Below, piece after piece: positions 57,826-64,000 of a stretch of 64,000 bases of DNA (positions within the stretch are counted from its first letter, which is position 1; each line of letters begins with the position of its first letter). The notes under the pieces are model-generated. The model made no database searches, was not told where the DNA came from, and was given only the letters and a program-made list of their open reading frames with translations. The stretch comes from Agroathelia rolfsii. Lineage: Eukaryota; Basidiomycota; Agaricomycetes; Amylocorticiales; Amylocorticiaceae. The DNA lies in the NCBI GenBank assembly GCA_018343915.1, contig JABRWF010000006.1, forward strand, positions 2,542,001-2,606,000. Direction: 5' to 3'. A program made the translations under genes and the position numbers.

Positions 57826-58356
57826 CTACTATCCAACAACTAAAGACACCTCTCTAGCTCCCAACTTCCACTCTCCACCCTCCACAATTTAGGTATTGGA
57901 ACCAGCAACCCCTTGCTTGGTGCCCAATCAGAGTCCCAGAGTCTTTTCCTCTTCTCATGTATCCTGTTTTCCCATTATTTTCCCCATATATTCTGGTACC
58001 CTTATTCACATAGATAGTTTTGGCCTATTTGCACCCTGTATTCCATTTCCCACTCTCTATCTCACTTTATTTCTATTCTTCTTGGTATCCTCCTGCTACT
58101 ATAGTATTTATACCAACCTAGCATATACCTAGCTACCTTAGTTCAGAAATCAACTTAGTTCCCTTTCTCCTGTCTAACTCCTGTCTTAGACTACAACTGG
58201 GCAAGGGCCTGATATATACATCTTAGCCAAGTCCAGTCACCCCTCTCCTTTCCTATCCACTCTCCCATCTCTACTCCTGTTCACTCTGTCTCTACTTCCG
58301 TTCTACTCTACCCTTTCCTGTCTACTATCTCTGTCTGTTTAAGACTTAACAAAAAC

Positions 58357-60480
58357 CCTAAATACTTTATATCTTGCAACTGGTGACCAAGTGTCATCAA
58401 AGGTATCATCTGTCTATAGATCTCCTCTAGCAACATATCTAGCTTTATATCATCCATCTGATTTAATAGTTAAGACCTATTTTCCTTTAAGGATAGTTTT
58501 ATCTTTAGGTCTTTTTACCAAATCATAAACATCTCTTGACTTTAATGAATCCATTTTACTCTGCATGGCTTCTTCCTACTTAATATAGTCTGGGGAATCC
58601 ATAGCTTGTTTATAGGTTCTAGGGATGTTTTGAATGTCTATAGCTAATGTTAGTAGATGATTGATTGTTGGTTGTACTGGTTCAACTTATAGAGAAGTCT
58701 TTTCATAGTCCTTATATCTTGGGTTAGGCCTAGTTTCTCTTCTAGGGCACCTAGATGTTTCTGCAGGATTTTTATTAGATTCTCCTATTGGTTGGTTAAA
58801 TACTCTAGTTTGGTATTCCTCTGAGAATTCTTCTAATGGACCAAATCTTCCATATTTGAATTTTCCAAAAGCATCTGAGATACTTTCTCCTCTATATGGA
58901 CTTGATTGGTTTTCTTGTTCTTCTATTTCTGTATCTTTCAATTCTTCAAGATATAAGAGATCTTTATTGTAATTGGTAGAGATAGGGTTTGTTATATTCC
59001 CTATGTCTATATATTCTTGTGTTTCTAAGGTTCTAGGATAAAGGATTTTTTTAGAAGCAGTTTCAGAATTAGATATATCTTCTTCACTTTCATGAGGTAG
59101 CATATATCTAGTCTGTTTCTTGTTTTTTATAGGAAAGATGTGTTCATCAAATTTCATATTGAATGAATCCCAAGATTTTCCAGTAATTGGATCATATAAT
59201 GTTCAACCTTTGGATCCTTCTGGATATCCTATGAATATTGCTTTTCTAGCTTTATCTGAGAGTTTGTTAATCCTTCCTTCCTTTGGTATAGTCATTCATG
59301 CTTGATATCCAAAAATCTGTATTCTAGAAACATTTGGTTGTTTTCTATACCAAGATTGATATGGTATTTTCCAATTCTGAATCCTTGTTGGGGTACAGTT
59401 ATAGATGTATAAGGCTGCTTCCATGGATGCTTTCCAAAAACCATCTTTTATTCCAGCATGTTTTCTCATGGTTTTAGCTTTTTCATAAATAGTTCTTTGA
59501 ACTCTTTCAGCTCTACCATTTTGCTAATGTGTATATGGAATAGATGTTTCACAAGCAATTCCTGATTGATTAAGATATGCTTGGAATTCTTTAGACATGA
59601 ATTCTCCTCCTCTATCAGATCTGAATGTACATAGTTTCCTTTCAGATTGTCTTTCTAACTAGTTTACATATTTCTTAAATGCTTCAAGGACTTGGTCTTT
59701 AGATGATAAGAAATACATTGTACAATATGAAGTAGCATCATCTAGGAAGACTACAGCATATTTAATGTTACTTCTTATAGCATTTATTGGTAATGTGTAA
59801 ACATCTGAGTAAACTATATCATTTGGATGCATTGCATGGTCTAGAGATAGAGGGTAAGATGCTCTAATTGATTTTGCTTTTGCATATCCTTCACAAGTTT
59901 CTTCAGTAGTAGCTCCAATATTACTTGGTCCACCTACTGTACTTGATGGTATATGCAAAATTGCATCTCTATTTGTATAAGCAAATCTTTGGTGTATTAG
60001 ATTATATGGTATTTCATCTTTATTGAGTAGAGACATGGCATATTTGCTTTGAGTAATTTTTCCTCTAAGCTCAAAATTGTTATTTTGATTGATATATGTG
60101 CTTAGCATCTTTTTCTTATTGATGATTAATTCCATGATCTTTCCAGATTGTCTGATTACCCAATATCCATTTGTTTTTTAGGATATTTGTTGAGGTGAGA
60201 GTAATCTTTCTTTGGTGTCCGGAATATATTTCATATTTAAGATATCTAGAATATGTATCTTTCCACTGGAATCAATATATTTGATTTTGACAGTACCTAT
60301 TCCTTTAATAGGGAGTTTAGTACCATCAGATATTATTGTATATTTGATTTTATTTTCTGGGAAAATTTTATACAAAAAGAAATCTTTGATATTAAAGGTT
60401 GAGTAGTAACTAGTTCCAGAATCAACAAAATAATGGAATTCATCCTCTTGAACTTTTTCAGATTAATACATAGACTAGGA
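58357..60480 (-). pseudogene. Copia pol, N-terminal part (protease, integrase, start of RT)
   Basis: Minus-strand order: protease (FVDSGTSYYS near 60420), a GAG-pre-integrase region with NLIHQRFAYTNRDAIL and the zinc-site-like CEGYAKAKS, integrase core (VYSDVYTLPI, AVVFLDDATSYC, FRSDRGGEFMS near 59610, NGRAERVQRTIYEKAKTMR), and an acidic linker (59157-58687). The beginning of RT (ARYVARGDL..TDDTFDDTWSPVARYK) follows, just before the nested LTR. Stops at 59657, near 59524, near 59295, near 59205 and several in 58357-58690 break it; most fit Gln or Trp codons changed by one transition. Confidence 0.85.
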
Positions 60481-61704
60481 TTTGGTAATGTCTAAGTTTA
60501 AAAAGTCGTCCTCTTGATAATCATCATTTGATTGGTTTGTTTTAGATTTTCCCTTTTGAGGTTTCTTTCCTTTGTTAGGACAATTTGGGGGTTTCCAATT
60601 ATCCATATGTTCAGCTTCAGTGTGTTTGACATATTTTCCACACTTTTTGTAATAATTTTTATTACTTTGCTATTGCTGATTGTGGGTTTTGCCTTGGCCT
60701 TTGAATTTTTTTTTTGAATTTTTGCTGGCCTTTAGACATGTGGGATTAACTATGAGTTTTTCCTATATAAAGAGATTCCCTTATAGTTTGTTCTTGTTGG
60801 AGTTCTCTACGGACTAAGTTAATTGTAGCTTTTTCATATCCTTCCACTGCTCTGAGAATGCTTCCCCAGATCATTCTATATGTGTCTAGTAGAATTTCTC
60901 CAATACAAAATATAAAATCTTTTTCACCAATTGATAATCCTATGGCATTTACTCTGGTTTGGATCTCTTGCATTTTGGAAATTTGTGTAGCCATTGATTT
61001 TTTCATTTTAATCCTGTATAAGTAGAATTCAGTATGGTATCTTTGACCTTCTGCTAGTCTTTGAGCTTTAGCGGCTTCAAATATCTTTTTCCACATTTTA
61101 GATGCTGTTTCTTCAGTCATTAAAATGTTTGCCTAAGTTTTATTTACACATCCTCCAAGTAAACCTTTAGCACAATCATCTGCTTGATCCCATGCATTTG
61201 CAAGAATAACTTTCTTTTCTTCTCCCCAAGATATACCAGCTACTGAGGCTAGTTCTTATGGTAAGACTTCTACAATACCTAAGGTAGGTCTTTCAAGTGG
61301 TGTTAGATTGTCTTTTGGTAAACCTTTGGAGTACATTGGCCATATGCACAATGACTTGGCTAGAAAATAGAATTTGACTGAGAACTTTGCCCAATTTGAT
61401 CCATTAAAGACTGGGAATCCGGATAGTATATCTTTAATTAGGAGTTCTCCCATTTTTAGATAAATTCCCAAGATATAAAGTTATCTTAAATGGGGTATAG
61501 ATATATGCTATAGTTTTCAATAGCTTTATCTATGTTACTTGTAAGATATTCCTGGTGGTTTCATTCTAGGAATTCCTCAAAGTCTTTAAGGTTTAGACCT
61601 AGATGTATGCTATCCCAATATCCTGAATTATAGAGATAGATTATGTCATCTAATCTCTCTATATCTGTAAGACTAACTTTATCTTCAATTTCCTCCAGTG
61701 TAAA
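60481..61704 (-). pseudogene. Copia gag
   Basis: Gag of the copia type: FNGSNWAKFSVKFYFLAKSL (near 61410), WDQADDCAKGLL, then an open frame 61120-60746 with SMATQISKMQEIQTRVNAIG. A degraded zinc knuckle (YYKKCGKYVKH, near 60650, first Cys apparently lost) and a Lys-rich tail follow. The frame continues upstream of 61471 through TFTLEEIEDKVSLTDIERLD to the solo LTR at 61705 and resumes beyond 62560. Several stops are present. Confidence 0.75.
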
Positions 61705-62560
61705 TGTTATAGGTACACCCAGACTCTCCTAATCTTTCTTTATTTTCCCGTATTTTTCTTGTATTTTTATGATTTTTCTTGGACTTTCTACACATTATTT
61801 ATTCATAATAGACAGCCTAGAACAATTGGTTATGGAGTACTTAGTTATATGACCGGCCATCATTATACCTTTGTACCAGTACCTATTAGTAAACAGAGTC
61901 TAGACCCTTCTAGTTCCTTCCAAGTCTAGACTTTTGATCAATCAGCTGATGATGCAATGATTGCACTATCATGCTCAGTCATCTATTTGTACTATGTTTA
62001 GCATTCCTTTCTATTTCTATCTCTATGCACAGACCATTCAGAAGTGCATAGACCACCCCTAAAACTTATATAAGGACCCTGTAACACTCCCTGAAGGCCT
62101 TAGCTTCAACCTTCTGCCTTCAGGTGAGTAAATAAGTATGTACATCTCTCTTTACCATTTATTAATATATCTGCCTTCAGGCTCATTGTCCTAGCCCTCT
62201 CACCCTTGCCCTCCCTTTGTGCCTCGTCAGCCTAGGGGTTGTATAAGGACCTAAGTAAGCCATAGAACAGGCTGTATTGCCTGCCTCCCCCTCTCTATAT
62301 TAAGTCCCTTAATAAATCAGGGCAAAGTGTGACTTAGGGTTGTTACTCTCTAAGAAAGAATCTAAGCATCTCAGAGTGTTTAGCACTCCCTTCTTTACTA
62401 AGCAAGCAGTAACAAGTCATTAGCCAATAGTAGCCTTTGGTGGAAAGTCTTCTAGACTTGGAGTACACCTTTGGGACCTAGTAGCAGTATATTATTCTGT
62501 TTGTGGTGTGAGTAGGGGTCACCTCTATTGTTTAGATAGTCAAGAGCGTGAGCCTTGACA
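61705..62560. mobile_element. Solo Gypsy-2 LTR in Copia gag, older copy
   Basis: 856 bp; begins TGTTATAGGTACACC, where other copies have TGTCATGGGTACACC (C to T and G to A), and ends GAGCCTTGACA. Flanks GTAAA (61700-61704) and ATAAA (62561-62565) are a target duplication with one transition. Removing it joins the gag frame. Confidence 0.88.
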
Positions 62561-63060
62561 ATAAAGTATGGTATACTCCAATTGTGAGGTGTTGGAGTGA
62601 TCTTAATAAGATACTTTATATGGTTTTGAGAGTTTTCTCTTACTTCTTCATCTGGAAATGTAAAGGGTTTGACTTTGTCAAATCTTCCAAATATTCTTGC
62701 AAGAATTATTCTTTCTGCATAGAGAGTGAAGAATTTGTTCTGGAAATCCTGACTGACTTTTTCCCAATTATATTTGGTACTGTCAAATAGGAATTTCTTT
62801 ATTTCTAGGTATAACTCTGGGTTGCTGGATGGTGTAGGGAAATCTTTGTGCTATATTTCCCAACAAGATTTAAGGGTGATATATCCTTTTCTTTGAGATT
62901 TCTTTCTATTCCTCTTTGCTAAGTATTTAAGTAAAGTTTTACTTAATTTCTTAGGAGGAGTAGTTTCTTCAAACTCAAGTGAGATTTGAGTCTAAGGTGT
63001 TTCTTTACCTGTAGAGCTGTGGTGATATTGTGTTTTCTCTGATGCCAATATTTTGCCTGT
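62561..63060 (-). pseudogene. Copia gag, 5' continuation
   Basis: On the minus strand one frame reads KKLSKTLLKYLAKRNRKK, then LYLEIKKFLFDSTKYNWEKV, FTLYAERIILARIFGRFD and PTPHNWSIPYF up to the solo LTR, where it joins TLEEIEDKV at 61700. Two stops (near 62999 and 62850) interrupt it. It belongs to the same polyprotein as the gag downstream, which makes this gag unusually long at its N-terminus, or marks a separate upstream protein. Confidence 0.55.
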
Positions 63061-63429
63061 TCTTGAGTTTATAATATACCTGAAGAATTCTTAGTATGAA
63101 AATAAAAATCCTTAGTAGACTTATGTTGGGCTTATTGAAAATCAAAGAATCACAAATACAATATTTGATTTTTGTGGTAGCTAAGACTTGGCTACTTTCA
63201 CAAAAGTACAGTTGTAGAGAATTCAAAAATAAGTGAAAAAATCGAAGCAAAGAAACTTGAGATGGCAGATGTTAGGTTGTATAAAAATTCAAGGCTTAAG
63301 ACAAAAATATAAAAGAAGAGATAGAGGCTGAAGCGTAAAGATTTTTCTAGTACTAGTAGAACTTGTAGTACTAAAAGTATAAAGCTTCTAATAAGGGGTG
63401 AACCTGTTACTTATAAGCCTTCTACCACC

Positions 63430-64000
63430 TCTGTGAGATGTTCCAGTTTGGTTTTCTAGGATTTTCCTAGTCTAGGCCTTGAATTGATCCTTGAATTCCT
63501 TAAGCTCACCAGTGTACTTCTTGTTGAAATCTCTCTGGTAGTAATCAATCTCAAAGAGTCTACCTGCCTGGTAATTGATCAAACAATGAATCTCCTTTCT
63601 TTCTTCTTCTGCCTTTGCAGCTACTCCTTTCTGGATCTCCTGGTTCCAATCTAGAGAGTATGAAAGTCCTTGTAATTCCTTGGTAAGGTCTTCTAGGGAG
63701 CTTTTGTACCAAGAAAGTTAAGCTGATTGGTGCTTGACTGTTGCTTCAAGAACATTTACAGTCTTGAGTGCAAATTGAAGAAGGGATTTTTGTTTAACTA
63801 AAGCTTGGTTAGCTTATTTAGTTGTTTGTAGAGTGTGGTAATTAAATACCTTGTATGGATGACAATGAGTTTGTAACCTTAGGAGTGATTTCTTCCTTTG
63901 CCCAGTTGTTGAGCTCTCTATTACCTACTGACCAGGGTGTGTATAGTCTGGACTGACTAGATCCCCAGGTTTCTGTATTGTCAATGTTGAACTCAGGTAA
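63430..64000 (-). pseudogene. Coiled-coil protein upstream of Copia gag, partial
   Basis: A minus-strand frame with few stops reads LVKQKSLLQFALKTVNVLEA, YKSSLEDLTKELQGLSYSLD, AAKAEEERKEIHCLINYQAG and FEIDYYQRDFNKKYTGELKE, ending near a basic GGRRLISNR. It is helical and heptad-like. It runs to the window edge, so its start is not seen. It may be the N-terminal part of the element's Gag or an extra ORF. The gap 63061-63429 has no convincing frame. Confidence 0.4.

Larger units (their letters stand above)
54389..58351. mobile_element. Solo Gypsy-1 LTR with nested LTRs, inside Copia pol
   Basis: The 601-bp Gypsy-1 LTR is recognisable in three pieces: 54389-54446 (CACAACCCCCTCC..), 56918-56937 and 57831-58351 (..AAGACTTAACA). 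Its target duplication AAAAC is at 54384-54388 and 58352-58356. Its first bases are TA instead of TG. The pieces are separated by an LTR-3 complex (54447-56911) and a Copia LTR (56938-57825). Confidence 0.88.
53055..64000 (-). mobile_element. Copia element (Ty1/copia), minus strand, running off the window
   Basis: Internal region in the usual copia order on the minus strand: gag (to about 60480), protease, integrase, reverse transcriptase, RNase H (ending 53090). It is split by a solo Gypsy-1 LTR complex (54389-58351) and a solo Gypsy-2 LTR (61705-62560). The 5' LTR is not in the window, so the element's start lies beyond 64000 or is lost. Many in-frame stops show that this copy is dead. Confidence 0.85.

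Overview
The window looks like nuclear DNA of a filamentous basidiomycete. The genes have many short introns (about 45-70 nt), there is an intron-bearing tRNA-Glu, and the families present (alcohol acetyltransferase, S9 peptidase, fungal 7TM proteins, Mid1, chromodomain Ty3/gypsy and Ty1/copia elements) fit Agaricomycetes. A Rhizoctonia/Ceratobasidium-like source is my guess, not something the sequence proves.

Left part (1-25 kb) is a gene-duplication zone. An alcohol acetyltransferase gene (5' end outside the window) is followed by four tandem copies of an S9-family serine peptidase. Copy A is a truncated wreck; copies B, C and D are intact 8-exon genes with almost identical exon sizes. Two decayed acetyltransferase pieces sit before copies C and D, so the duplicated unit was probably [acetyltransferase + peptidase]. 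Next come two tandem MFS transporter genes with identical 5-exon structure (486 codons each). On the other strand are two tandem seven-helix membrane protein genes. Acyltransferase, peptidases and exporters side by side would suit a small metabolite or peptide-processing cluster, but this is inference.

Middle part (25-32 kb) holds single-copy housekeeping-type genes: tRNA-Glu(CTC) with an intron, a 647-bp element with terminal inverted repeats, an ABC1/UbiB atypical kinase of mitochondria, and a Mid1-type stretch-activated calcium channel subunit. A degenerate tandem repeat follows.

Right part (32-64 kb) is a repeat island: a long palindromic foldback element, then a 16.6-kb nest in a Ty3/gypsy chromovirus (here Gypsy-1) with intact outer target-site duplication. 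Gypsy-1 contains a complete second chromovirus (Gypsy-2, opposite strand), a solo Gypsy-2 LTR, and a foreign solo LTR inside its own 3' LTR. It also carries an antisense gene between pol and the 3' LTR. Beyond it lies a Ty1/copia element (minus strand, running off the window) whose pol is split by a solo Gypsy-1 LTR, which itself holds other LTRs, two of which hold or flank further LTRs. Every insertion I tested has a 5-6 bp target-site duplication. The retroelement frames are broken mainly by transitions that turn CAA/CAG/CGA/TGG into stops, which looks RIP-like or like methylation damage. All coordinates of exons come from reading splice signals and comparing paralogues by eye; no database search was done.
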